Shown piece by piece: positions 32,997 to 41,385 of a DNA stretch of 41,687 nucleotides. Made by a program: the position numbers and the translations under genes. The notes beneath the pieces are model-generated. The model did no database searches, was not told the DNA's origin, and saw only the letters and a program-made list of their open reading frames with translations. Every line of letters starts with the position of its first letter. The first letter of the stretch is position 1. Source of the stretch: Treponema sp. (GTDB lineage: Bacteria > Spirochaetota > Spirochaetia > Treponematales > Breznakiellaceae); the NCBI GenBank assembly GCA_031265825.1, contig JAISCD010000082.1, forward strand, positions 1 through 41,687, read 5' to 3'.

Positions 32997-33767
32997 CTAA
33001 ATGTAATATAAAAACTTGTAATTGTATTTTTTATACATGAACATCCCTAAAAACAGGAAAACAATCGCGTATCCCAACCCAGCAAGATGTAAACCAAGAC
33101 TCGGAATTTGCGAATCTATCACGATGCTCCTAAAGTATTTGATATAGATGTAGATAGGGTTGAATAAGAATATTTTCTGTAAGTGTTCAGGGAAGCGGTC
33201 TACCTCGTAAAAAATAGCCGAGAAAAACATCAAAACCTGGGTGAATATGCCGTAGAGATACGTCATATCCCTGAAAAATATATAGAGCGCGGACAGAATC
33301 AAGCCCACGCCTAAATTGAAAAGGATAAGACAACCGATGGGGTACAACAGAAAAACAAATTTCGCCGTAAAGGGTAATTTGTCCAAAGCGACGAATATAA
33401 AAAAGATTATCAATTCCAACCCGAAATTGATAAGCGAAGACACGTTTCTTGACAATAAAAAGATGTATTTTGGAACGTTTAACTGGGAAAAGATACCCGC
33501 ATTGCTTAAAAGCGACTGCATACCTGACGTCGTAGACTGGCTGAAAAACGAATACACCATACGTCCGCAAAATATAAATACGATGAAATGAATCGATCTA
33601 CCGAAAAGATACCCAAAGATAAAGTACATTATTGCCAATTCCACCAACGGCATTATCATGCTCCAAACCATCCCTAAAGCAGTGCTTTTGTACTTTGCGC
33701 TGAAATCCCGTTTAACTAACTCCGCAAATAAAAAACGATATTGTTTCATTTTGTCCATAAAAATCAT
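32997..33767 (-). CDS. ABC-2 permease, Wzm-type polysaccharide exporter
   Basis: This 256-residue membrane protein has about six hydrophobic segments (MVWSMIMPLVELAIMYFIFGYL, LELIIFFIFVALDK, GCLILFNLGVGLILSALYIFF, and others). The sequence FAELVKRDFSAKYKSTALGM before the first segment is typical of Wzm/TagG permeases. With the ATPase it would move a lipid-linked glycan across the inner membrane. It overlaps the mutase gene by four bases. Confidence 0.9.
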   Translation of the reverse strand: MIFMDKMKQYRFLFAELVKRDFSAKYKSTALGMVWSMIMPLVELAIMYFIFGYLFGRSIHFIVFIFCGRMVYSFFSQSTTSGMQSLLSNAGIFSQLNVPKYIFLLSRNVSSLINFGLELIIFFIFVALDKLPFTAKFVFLLYPIGCLILFNLGVGLILSALYIFFRDMTYLYGIFTQVLMFFSAIFYEVDRFPEHLQKIFLFNPIYIYIKYFRSIVIDSQIPSLGLHLAGLGYAIVFLFLGMFMYKKYNYKFLYYI

Positions 33768-34858
33768 AATTCCTCCTCAGCGACCGCCTTAAGCGCGGAC
33801 GCTATAATTTTATCCATATCGTGATACACATATTGTCCCAATCTGCCGCCGAAAACAACGTCTTCTTGCTTATCGGCTAACGCTCTATATTTCTGATATA
33901 GAGTGTTGTTTCTTTCATCATTGACTGGGTAATATGGCTCAAGTCCTCGTCTCCATTCAGCAGGGTACTCGCGAGTAATGACCGTTGAAGGCTGTCTGCC
34001 GAACTCGAAGTGTTTATGCTCAATGACGCGCGTCCACGGCGTTTCCTTATCCGTATAATTGACCACCGCAATACCTTGATAATTGTCAATATCCAACGTT
34101 TCTGACTCGAATCTCAAAGAACGATACTCCAATTCGCCGAATTCGTATCTGAAAAATTCATCTATCGCGCCGGTAAATATAGTTCTATCGGCGATTCTTT
34201 TGTTTTTCTTTATGAAATCAAAATAGTCAATGTTCAGTCTGACCTCGCATCCATCAAACATCTTCTCAATAATGGGAGTATACCCACCTATCGGTATACC
34301 CTGATACGGGTCGTTGAAATAATTGTTGTCAAACGTCCACCGCAGAGGTAGCCGTTTTATGATGAAGGCAGGCAATTCCGTACAGGGCTTTCCCCATTGT
34401 TTCTCCGTATAGCCTTTGATCAGCTTTTCATAAATATCACGCCCTATAAAGGAAAGCGCCTGTTCTTCAAGATTACGCGGTTCAGTCCCATTCGCCTCCT
34501 CCCTCTGCTTGTCTATGATCGCCTTCGCCTCGGCGGGTGTCTTAACTCCCCACAGCTTGTTGAATGTATTCATATTGAACGGCAAATTGAACAGTTCACC
34601 ACGGTAGCTCGCAATAGGCGAATTTACGAAGTTGTTAAATTCGGTAAATTGGTTGATATAATCCCACACCACCTTATCTCTTGTATGAAAAATATGGGCG
34701 CCGTATTTGTGGACGTTGATACCATTCATCGTTTGAGTATAGATGTTTCCGGCGATATGCAGACGTTTATCTATGACCAAACAAGACTTTCCCCTCTCAC
34801 GGACAGAATGGGCAAAAACAGCGCCAAATAAACCCGCCCCAACTATCAAATAATCCAT
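33764..34858 (-). CDS. glf: UDP-galactopyranose mutase
   Basis: Glf is an FAD enzyme converting UDP-galactopyranose to UDP-galactofuranose. The 364-residue protein begins with the dinucleotide-binding motif DYLIVGAGLFGAVFAHSVRE. It has the family patterns HIAGNIYTQTMNGINVHKYG, AHIFHT and FNLPFNMNTFNKLWGV, and ends with GRLGQYVYHDMDKII. The gene sits between glycosyltransferase and exporter genes, so galactofuranose must be in the product. Stop and start overlap with the permease. Confidence 0.96.
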   Translation of the reverse strand: MDYLIVGAGLFGAVFAHSVRERGKSCLVIDKRLHIAGNIYTQTMNGINVHKYGAHIFHTRDKVVWDYINQFTEFNNFVNSPIASYRGELFNLPFNMNTFNKLWGVKTPAEAKAIIDKQREEANGTEPRNLEEQALSFIGRDIYEKLIKGYTEKQWGKPCTELPAFIIKRLPLRWTFDNNYFNDPYQGIPIGGYTPIIEKMFDGCEVRLNIDYFDFIKKNKRIADRTIFTGAIDEFFRYEFGELEYRSLRFESETLDIDNYQGIAVVNYTDKETPWTRVIEHKHFEFGRQPSTVITREYPAEWRRGLEPYYPVNDERNNTLYQKYRALADKQEDVVFGGRLGQYVYHDMDKIIASALKAVAEEEL

Positions 34859-34873
34859 TCTTACTAGTTACTC

Positions 34874-36001
34874 CTATCTTTGCATTAGTTTTTCGTATTC
34901 GGCATACAGACTGCCAATCATCTTTTCAAAATCGAAGTTTTCTCTCACTCGTTTCGCGGCATTTGCCCCGAATTGCAGACGGAGCGCATCATCGTCGATC
35001 AAACGCTGGATTGCAACCGCAAGAGCATCAGCATCGCCAGATTTTACCGTGAATCCGGTTTCTCCGTGAAGGCTTACTATCGATACGCCAGTCGGCAAGT
35101 CGGTATTCACCACAGGTTTGCCGTAGAACATTGCTTCCATCTGTGCGATACCAAAAGCTTCAATATTAGCGATGGATGGAAATACAAAAATATCACAATC
35201 TTTGTATGCGGCTTTTAGTGTCTCAAATGGCAAGTACCCCAAGAAATGCACCTTGTCAGTTACACCATTTTTTTTGGTAAGTGTTTTATAGATGTTTTCC
35301 ATTATACCACTACCGGCAATAAAAAGCTCCGCGCCATTTATCTTGTTCATTGCGTTGATGAGAACATCAATACCTTTGTAATATACAACTCGACCAACAA
35401 AGAGCAATTTTTTGTTGACGGGGTTTACAAGTTTCCCTGTTAAGAAATTCATCACGCCAACGTGTTTAAAATCGGAAAATTTCAATCCAAACGGAATAAT
35501 CTTACATTTTGAGGCAAAAGGCTTCAGAAGTTCAGAACTTTCAATATGATTCTTCGTTGCTACAATGATTAAATCCGCTCGTTTAAGGAAAGCGCAATTA
35601 ATCGGTTTAATTAATTTAGCCAAAAACCGCTGGCTGATTATGTCGCTATGCCACCAGATAACCATCTTTCCCTTATAACCGGATAAGAGATACGCCAAAT
35701 CCCCCAAGGGAAATGGAGTATGGAACTGGAGAATATCGGTGTTTTTAGACATTTCTCTGAGTTTCCAAATAAAATCAAGAGATATAGGCATAGAATACAA
35801 GATTCCGAAACTCGATACGCGGGTTACCAGTACACCGTTGTATGTTTCTGTAATACCTCCCCCTTTAGGTTGACAAACAAGCGTTCTCATGTCTGTCTTA
35901 TCGTTCAAGGCTTCCGCTATATCTTGAACTATCTGTTCCACTCCTCCTATCCACGGCGCATAGAATTTATTTACTTGAAGCACTTTTATCTTACCATTCA
36001 T
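34874..36001 (-). CDS. Glycosyltransferase family 4
   Basis: This GT-B fold retaining glycosyltransferase has 375 residues. The N-terminal domain begins KVLQVNKFYAPWIGGVEQIVQDIA. The C-terminal nucleotide-sugar domain starts around LLFVGRVVYYKGIDVLINA and contains EAFGIAQMEAM, the E-x7-E donor-binding motif. The sugar transferred is unknown; mannose is plausible because manC is in the operon. It overlaps the upstream transferase by four bases. Confidence 0.88.
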   Translation of the reverse strand: MNGKIKVLQVNKFYAPWIGGVEQIVQDIAEALNDKTDMRTLVCQPKGGGITETYNGVLVTRVSSFGILYSMPISLDFIWKLREMSKNTDILQFHTPFPLGDLAYLLSGYKGKMVIWWHSDIISQRFLAKLIKPINCAFLKRADLIIVATKNHIESSELLKPFASKCKIIPFGLKFSDFKHVGVMNFLTGKLVNPVNKKLLFVGRVVYYKGIDVLINAMNKINGAELFIAGSGIMENIYKTLTKKNGVTDKVHFLGYLPFETLKAAYKDCDIFVFPSIANIEAFGIAQMEAMFYGKPVVNTDLPTGVSIVSLHGETGFTVKSGDADALAVAIQRLIDDDALRLQFGANAAKRVRENFDFEKMIGSLYAEYEKLMQR

Positions 36002-37155
36002 AATTCACTTTCCTTAAGCGCCATCTCGTATACGTTGTGAAGCTTTTGAGCAGACTTCTCCCAAGAGAATTGTTTCACCCTTTCTAAACCTTTCTGGCGC
36101 AGGTTCGCCCGAAGGTCTCCATTGATATACATCTGGTCTAGTTTATCGCATATATCTTCTATTGACAAGGCGTCAACGAAAAAAGCGGCGTCTCCGGCGA
36201 CTTCCACAAGTGCAGAGTTATTCGCAGTCAAAACAGGAGTCCCGCAGGCGAAAGCTTCCAGAATCGGCATTCCGAAGCCCTCATAAAGCGAAGGGAAACA
36301 AAAATATACAGCACCAGCAAGTAGAAGCGGCTTCTCCTCTTCTGTAACATAACCAGTCCAAATGATGCTTTCCCGTGCCGCACTCTCCTCATACGCCCGG
36401 ATAATACGCCCATAATGCCAACCTTTCTTACCTGCGAGTACCAAGGCAGGCGAATCAGGACGCTTATTCTTCAATAGGCTATATGCTTTGATGAGGCGTT
36501 CCAGATTCTTTCGAGGTTCAATGGTCCCCAGATAGAGAATATAGTTCTTCGGAATATGCCGCCGTTTACATACGTGATCTATATCCATAGGGTCAAGCCC
36601 GGTCCGGTAAATACTTGTGTCAACCCCGTTATAAACGACGCTAATCTTTTCAGATGGATAACTATAAAATCGTAATATTTCCTGTTTCGTCCATTCGGAA
36701 ACCGCTATGATTCTGTCAGCTCTTCTTATGGATTTCGCCAGGCTCCATTTAAGCATATACCTCGTCTTTGCCCGCACCGTCTCCGGAAAACGCCTAAACG
36801 CGAGATCGTGTATAGTAACAATTTTCTTACCTTTCACACCGGGTGGAACGATGAAGTTAAAAAAATGAGTAATATCCGCCTTTGTTCTAAACAACCACCG
36901 ATACGGTAAAGGAAACAAGGTGGACACCAGTCGGTAGAGTTTTCCATGAAAAAAAACACAAGCGCTTGTTCTTACATTATTCTTGAGATAAAGATTGACT
37001 TTCTCCATTTTTTTCTCAAATAGACTAAAGAATTCAAAAAAGAATGTATCAGAAGGGTTTTGATCAACCAGTATTTTAACAAAGTATTCTTCCACGTACC
37101 CCATTCCTGTTTTTGTATCAGACAGTAATGGCTGAATATTAAAAGCAATATTCAT
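35998..37155 (-). CDS. Glycosyltransferase family 4 (mannosyltransferase-like)
   Basis: This 385-residue GT4 enzyme shows TGMGYVEEYFVKIL near the start, IVTIHDLAFRRFPE, RIIAVSEWTKQEILRFY, LYLGTIEPRKNLERLIKAY and SLYEGFGMPILEAFACG. The pattern resembles WbaZ/MtfB-type mannosyltransferases that use GDP-mannose, which fits the overlapping manC gene. The exact linkage is not known. Confidence 0.88.
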   Translation of the reverse strand: MNIAFNIQPLLSDTKTGMGYVEEYFVKILVDQNPSDTFFFEFFSLFEKKMEKVNLYLKNNVRTSACVFFHGKLYRLVSTLFPLPYRWLFRTKADITHFFNFIVPPGVKGKKIVTIHDLAFRRFPETVRAKTRYMLKWSLAKSIRRADRIIAVSEWTKQEILRFYSYPSEKISVVYNGVDTSIYRTGLDPMDIDHVCKRRHIPKNYILYLGTIEPRKNLERLIKAYSLLKNKRPDSPALVLAGKKGWHYGRIIRAYEESAARESIIWTGYVTEEEKPLLLAGAVYFCFPSLYEGFGMPILEAFACGTPVLTANNSALVEVAGDAAFFVDALSIEDICDKLDQMYINGDLRANLRQKGLERVKQFSWEKSAQKLHNVYEMALKESEL

Positions 37156-38228
37156 AAAAATTCCCTTTTGTCATGCTTTTTCAAAAACTCGACAACTTTT
37201 TTTACATCTTGCGTGTTTTCCTTGTTGCAAATCAACAGAGCGTCATCTGTATCTACGACTACGATGCCCTCCAAACCCACAAGGGCTATCAGCCGCTTTT
37301 CACTTCCGTGTACAAGAACGTCGCGGCAGTCTATGTTGACTATGTTTCCTTGTAATGCGTTGTTATTTTTGTCTATGAGGCGGATCCGTTCCAAAGCAAG
37401 CCAGCTCCCCACATCATTCCATCCGAAGCTCCCTGGTATAGTATAAACCTTACTCAAATCCGTTATTTTCTCCATGATACCGCAATCTATGGATTGCGAC
37501 TTAAAACCGGGATAAACAGCTTCAAGAACGTGGTCAAAGTCTTCTGTCTGATAATAGCATTTTATTCTCTCAAGTCCCTCTGTTAATTCGGGTATAAATT
37601 CTCGTATTTCGTTTAAGATGACAGACGTCTTCCATACAAACATACCACTGTTCCACAAATACTCACCTGAATCAAAATACTTTTTTGCTTTATCAAAATC
37701 AGGTTTTTCGATGAATTCCAACACTTTGTAGATACTACCGCCGTTCTTACTAAAATGGATGTACCCATATCCGGTTTCAGGATACACAGGCATAATGCCT
37801 ATAGTAACAAGCGTATCTCTTGTTTCCGCAATATCAACAGCGTCTTTCAATGAGTCACGAAACAAAGTGTTTGACTTTATAAGATGATCGGATGGAAGCG
37901 CTATCATCACCGCGTCGCCGTACTTCTTCTCTATCACGCTTGCGGCGAACCCAATACACGGCGCGGTGTTACGATCTACAGGTTCGGCAAGTATATTTTC
38001 AACAGGTATATCAGGCAACTGTTCACGCACCAGATTCGCGTATTTCTTATTCGTTACTACATAGACGTCTTCAGTCTGTACGATATCGCCTATCCTTTCT
38101 TTTGTTAATTGAAGCAAAGTCTTTCCATCCGCTGTGAGTGAATGGAACTGTTTCGGACGTTTCTCCCTACTTGTGGGCCAAAAACGCTCTCCTTTACCTC
38201 CAGCCATTATGACGGCCGCCGTTTTCAT
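37152..38228 (-). CDS. manC: Mannose-1-phosphate guanylyltransferase
   Basis: This enzyme makes GDP-mannose. The pyrophosphorylase motif MAGGKGERFWPTSREKRPKQF is at the N-terminus, with ALPSDHLI and VLEFIEKPDF further in. The 358-residue length shows there is no fused phosphomannose isomerase domain. The ATG at 38228 is chosen because GGAGGAG precedes it and the motif follows; a start at 38273 would add fifteen unrelated residues. It is the first gene of the seven-gene glycan operon; manB and manA are not in the window. Confidence 0.92.
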   Translation of the reverse strand: MKTAAVIMAGGKGERFWPTSREKRPKQFHSLTADGKTLLQLTKERIGDIVQTEDVYVVTNKKYANLVREQLPDIPVENILAEPVDRNTAPCIGFAASVIEKKYGDAVMIALPSDHLIKSNTLFRDSLKDAVDIAETRDTLVTIGIMPVYPETGYGYIHFSKNGGSIYKVLEFIEKPDFDKAKKYFDSGEYLWNSGMFVWKTSVILNEIREFIPELTEGLERIKCYYQTEDFDHVLEAVYPGFKSQSIDCGIMEKITDLSKVYTIPGSFGWNDVGSWLALERIRLIDKNNNALQGNIVNIDCRDVLVHGSEKRLIALVGLEGIVVVDTDDALLICNKENTQDVKKVVEFLKKHDKREFL

Positions 38229-38276
38229 GCCTACTCCTCCATAGTTACGCCATGATCCAAATAAGGGGATCATTTA

Positions 38277-38296
38277 GAGAATGCTCTAACATTCTC
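38277..38296. promoter_or_regulatory. Inverted repeat upstream of the glycan operon
   Basis: GAGAATG and CATTCTC flank six bases, forming a seven-base-pair stem 50 bases before manC. It overlaps a weak promoter-like pair on the minus strand (TTTACA, 17 bases, GTTAGA), so it could be an operator. No T run follows, so a terminator is unlikely. Confidence 0.35.
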
Positions 38297-38391
38297 CTAC
38301 CGGCATTTGTAAAAGATAAAGAATAACCGGATGACCCGGAATTCTTTCCGACAACGCCCTCGTCCCCTTTTCTATTATCAATAGAATTTAC

Positions 38392-38402
38392 GGGGGGGGG
38401 GG
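38392..38402. repeat. Eleven-G homopolymer upstream of the glycan operon
   Basis: A run of eleven G lies between the stop of the outer-membrane protein gene and manC, about 165 bases before the manC start. Such tracts change length by slippage, and in Treponema pallidum poly-G tracts near promoters affect tpr transcription. Confidence 0.9.
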
Positions 38403-38411
38403 CACACAAGA

Positions 38412-40004
38412 TTAATCATACTTTCCCCAACTATAACTACCGTCAATAGTCAGCCCCAACACAACACTAAAGGGTCTATTGTACGTTTTGTAGTCGCTAG
38501 TAGACATGCCTCTATAATAGGTCCCCTTCCGGCTTCCGAAAGCAAAGGGAACCCCAAGCGACACGGTAACACCGGTAGACGGCGAAAACTTCACAGCCGG
38601 TACCACCATTCCGGTGTCTTCAGATCGAGCGTAAGCGACCTTAACTCCTAGATACAATGAGCGCCACCCCGGTTTATATTCAATATTCGCCATATAATTA
38701 AATCCCTCTATAAGAGTGGAATTTTCCTCTTCCAAATTGCCTCTTTCTAGGTTCGCCTCTTTTACCCAAAAGGCGTCTTTCTCACCGTTGTAGTAGATTT
38801 CCCCATTGATTCTAAGCTTTCTCTTAAAAAAGTCTTGATAAAAGCCAAAATTCCAAGAAAAAGTCCAATAATCCCATTCTTTGTGCCGAACAGACGCCAT
38901 TGCTTCCGCATAGACTTCCGTGTCTTTTACGGTACTCTTCACAGAAAGAAAGCTACGCAAGGGAAGGATTTCCTGATATAGAGCGCCGATATTGATGTCC
39001 GCCCATCTGAAGGCGAGATTGTACTTGCCGCCGTAAGCGATCAGCTCATTCTTCTTATTCTGCTCATTAAAGAAGTCGTCCCGCAATCGTATCATTGCTT
39101 GGATCCCGCCTATACCTATAGGAACGTCTACCCGCGCCATGTAAATGTTACCGGGGGTTGAACTAAAATAATCCCCAGATGGATTCGTGGTCCTGTTGTA
39201 GGTATGCGTCGTAAACCATGACTGCCCCTGAAAACGCGACAGCAAGTTGGTGTAGGGGTAATTAGTTGAAATGCCCCAGGTGTAAGTATAACGTCCTGCG
39301 CGAAAGAAGACCTTATTCTTGACCGTGTAGTCAAAGTAGAAATTGCCTACGGTAAACGCGAATCGGGGAAACGAATACGAAAAAGCGCTTGTTACCCGCA
39401 ATTCATTTGAAATTTGATAAGTGAAGTCTAAAGACGCGGTCATAATGACGCCGGGATAGGTGTAATACAAATCGGATGTAGTCGTATGAGGCGCGACAAC
39501 CTTGTTGGCTCCTCTATCCTTGTCTTGATATTTTTCCCCCCAGAACCACGGCGCTTCCTCCCATCCTGTCGCGGAACCAAATGAAAAACTATAGCTGGTT
39601 TTCATAGTGAAGCCTTTCTTTTGCATCACTGCGAGGATAGACGGTAGTTTGGGGGCTGGTTTTTCCGTCTTTTCTGGCGGCGAAGCTACAGACGCAGGTA
39701 GTTCTCCAAACAGAGAATCTACGTCAATGTTACCCTCCGGTAGTTTTCCGGTGGTTAATAAGTCGGAATAAACAGGCGCGGCTGGCTTTTGAGACACAGT
39801 CTCTTGATTCTGAACAACCGTTGACTCAGACGGTTCTCCAAACAGGGAGTCTATGTCAATGTTACTCTCCAGCAACACGCCATCCATCTCTTGTCCAGGC
39901 ATCAAACAAACAGGAACGGCACTCAACAATACAACGCACAGAAACGGGTAAAAGTCTCTCAAGAAAAACTTATTTCCGCCATATTCACGATGCGAAATAC
40001 TCAC
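38412..40004 (-). CDS. Outer membrane protein with DSLFGE repeats
   Basis: The 530-residue protein has an N-terminal hydrophobic export signal (about 15-37, FLRDFYPFLCVVLLSAVPVCL). A low-complexity linker holds two copies of NID(I/V)DSLFGE (48-57 and 92-101). From about 130 it is a beta-barrel, with strands such as GFTMKTSYSFSFGSATGWEE, KVFFRAGRYTYTWGI and FSVVLGLTIDGSYSWGKYD. It overlaps the LolA-like gene by four bases. The barrel resembles porin-like spirochaetal proteins that accompany LolA-like factors; no substrate is evident. Confidence 0.8.
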   Translation of the reverse strand: MSISHREYGGNKFFLRDFYPFLCVVLLSAVPVCLMPGQEMDGVLLESNIDIDSLFGEPSESTVVQNQETVSQKPAAPVYSDLLTTGKLPEGNIDVDSLFGELPASVASPPEKTEKPAPKLPSILAVMQKKGFTMKTSYSFSFGSATGWEEAPWFWGEKYQDKDRGANKVVAPHTTTSDLYYTYPGVIMTASLDFTYQISNELRVTSAFSYSFPRFAFTVGNFYFDYTVKNKVFFRAGRYTYTWGISTNYPYTNLLSRFQGQSWFTTHTYNRTTNPSGDYFSSTPGNIYMARVDVPIGIGGIQAMIRLRDDFFNEQNKKNELIAYGGKYNLAFRWADINIGALYQEILPLRSFLSVKSTVKDTEVYAEAMASVRHKEWDYWTFSWNFGFYQDFFKRKLRINGEIYYNGEKDAFWVKEANLERGNLEEENSTLIEGFNYMANIEYKPGWRSLYLGVKVAYARSEDTGMVVPAVKFSPSTGVTVSLGVPFAFGSRKGTYYRGMSTSDYKTYNRPFSVVLGLTIDGSYSWGKYD

Positions 40005-40762
40005 TGATTTACGTTCTCCAAGAAAGTCTTCGAGTATACGGAGTCCGCGACCTTGTCAAATTTAGGCGTGCCAATACTTACCAAAGTCTTTTCTTTTATG
40101 AAAACATTGTTGATGATTGCGCCAAGAAGCTCTTCGACAAAGAGTAGTTGCTTTGGAACAAAACGCCCGCCCATCTGGTAGTAGTCCACCACCGCAGACG
40201 TCCGTAGAAGCCTCCGCTCAAGACTGTAATCTTCGGTCTTGCGGATAAGCCCGTCTTCGCTTATCCATATTTTCATTATGGGGTATTCAAGCCCTTTGAC
40301 AACGGCTTCCAAGTTCAGCAATCTGCACTTAAACTTCCCCAACATAACGTCCTGACCGGAGACGACCTTGTAATCTTCTGACAAGGTTGAGCGGGTAAAG
40401 TCCGAGTTTCTCGCATTGGTATTGCGGAACCGATCGCTACTACTCGTCGTGTTGAAACGCTTACTCTCAGGGTCGTAGAACCACAGGGTCTTACCTTGCT
40501 TCAAATACCCCTGTCCTCTGCTGATGCTAGGCTGTAGGATAATCATTACATAAGTCTCTTGAGAATCGCGGCGGAAAACAGCGGCTATCGTCGTGGAATT
40601 ACCCTCTCCGGGTTTGGTCTGCACAATGGTATATTCGGCGGAAAAATCAGTGCCATAATAACTCACCAAGGCGTCCGCCTGCTTCAGAAGCTCCGTATCG
40701 GAAATCGCAAAAAGACCTCCGCCGTAGAGTAATATAAATACTAGCCCTAATTTACATTTCAT
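40001..40762 (-). CDS. LolA-like outer membrane lipoprotein-sorting protein family
   Basis: From the ATG at 40762 the protein begins with a signal peptide, MKCKLGLVFILLYGGGLFA. It then follows the LolA_like pattern: LLKQADALVSYYGTDFSAEY, ETYVMIILQPSISRGQGYLK, KTLWFYDPESKRFNTTSSSDRF, IMKIWISEDGLIRKTEDYS. Such half-barrel proteins usually carry a hydrophobic cargo across the periplasm, often with an MMPL/RND or ABC partner, but none is seen here. An ATG three codons upstream (40771) would place the start inside the perfect -10 box, so 40762 is preferred. Its stop overlaps the outer membrane protein start by four bases. Confidence 0.85.
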   Translation of the reverse strand: MKCKLGLVFILLYGGGLFAISDTELLKQADALVSYYGTDFSAEYTIVQTKPGEGNSTTIAAVFRRDSQETYVMIILQPSISRGQGYLKQGKTLWFYDPESKRFNTTSSSDRFRNTNARNSDFTRSTLSEDYKVVSGQDVMLGKFKCRLLNLEAVVKGLEYPIMKIWISEDGLIRKTEDYSLERRLLRTSAVVDYYQMGGRFVPKQLLFVEELLGAIINNVFIKEKTLVSIGTPKFDKVADSVYSKTFLENVNQ

Positions 40763-40769
40763 ATCAGTC

Positions 40770-40775
40770 ATTATA
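40770..40775 (-). promoter_or_regulatory. Perfect -10 box of the LolA-like operon, predicted leaderless
   Basis: TATAAT on the minus strand predicts a start at about 40763, one base before the ATG at 40762. The -35 region is weak. An inverted repeat TTATATT-AA-AATATAA (40781-40796) lies just upstream and may be a regulator site. Confidence 0.45.
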
Positions 40776-40796
40776 TATCCTTATATTAAAATATAA

Positions 40797-41080
40797 CACT
40801 TTTACAAGAAAATTCTACTTTTCCATAAGAAAAATTCTACTTTTCTATTAACAAAGAAAGTACTATCCACTTTCTTATCTATTTCTGTCTATCAGACGGT
40901 CCAAAGTCTGTCGGAAAAGTCCTATAACTAGATTACATTGAATTATTATTGAAAGTCAAGGGGGAATGGATATTAGGCGTATCTGACATCAAATAAAATA
41001 ATAAGGAAAGAGCAGTTAGCAGATAGCAAAGAGTAAAGGGTGGTGCCGCTGACACCACATAGGCACGATGGCTGACACCA
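40797..41080. other. Non-coding upstream region of the LolA-like operon
   Basis: No gene is visible. There are two copies of AAATTCTACTTTTC about 21 bases apart (40810-40847), an AAGAAAGT/ACTTTCTT inverted repeat (40854-40876), and AGCAGTTAGCAGATAGCAAAG from 41011, a sequence type that recurs at 22978. Confidence 0.5.
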
Positions 41081-41089
41081 CCACCATCC

Positions 41090-41168
41090 CTACAAGCGCT
41101 TATGACACTTCCACAAGCGCTTATTAAACTTCCACAAGCGCTTATCACACTTCCACAAGCGCTTATCC
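41090..41168. repeat. Tandem array F, about 3.7 units of 21 bp
   Basis: The unit contains ACTTCCACAAGCGCTTAT and three variable bases (GAC, TAA, CAC, CCG). Each unit carries the palindrome AAGCGCTT. One plus-strand frame reads LPQALI heptads, but the array is short and has no start signals. Mosaic-repeat fragments follow to 41300. Confidence 0.85.
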
Positions 41169-41284
41169 GACATCGCCTTGCCGAGCAAGCCCCACCGCCG
41201 CCCCGTCGGATAACCAAGCTCTACCACGAGCCACGGTGTCTGACACCTCGTAGCGAGCCTGTGTCTGCCGCGCCACTGACACCG

Positions 41285-41385
41285 CTCTGATCAGCCGCTG
41301 TCTGACAAACCCTGAACAGGAACCCCGCTTGTTTACAAGCGCGTCATGTCGGAGTCAGCGGCGCACCCTTTCGGACACTCTCAAA
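41285..41385. repeat. Mosaic palindromic repeat, copy 11 (partial)
   Basis: The copy shows GAACCCCGCTTGTTTACAAG, GTCATGTCGGAGTCAGCGG and CACCCTTTCGGACA, and merges directly into array E. The TCTGACACC element at 41240 also belongs to the family. Confidence 0.65.

Noticed and set aside
38277-38296. Intrinsic terminator
   Set aside because: The stem is short and no T run follows on either strand, so an operator is a better guess.
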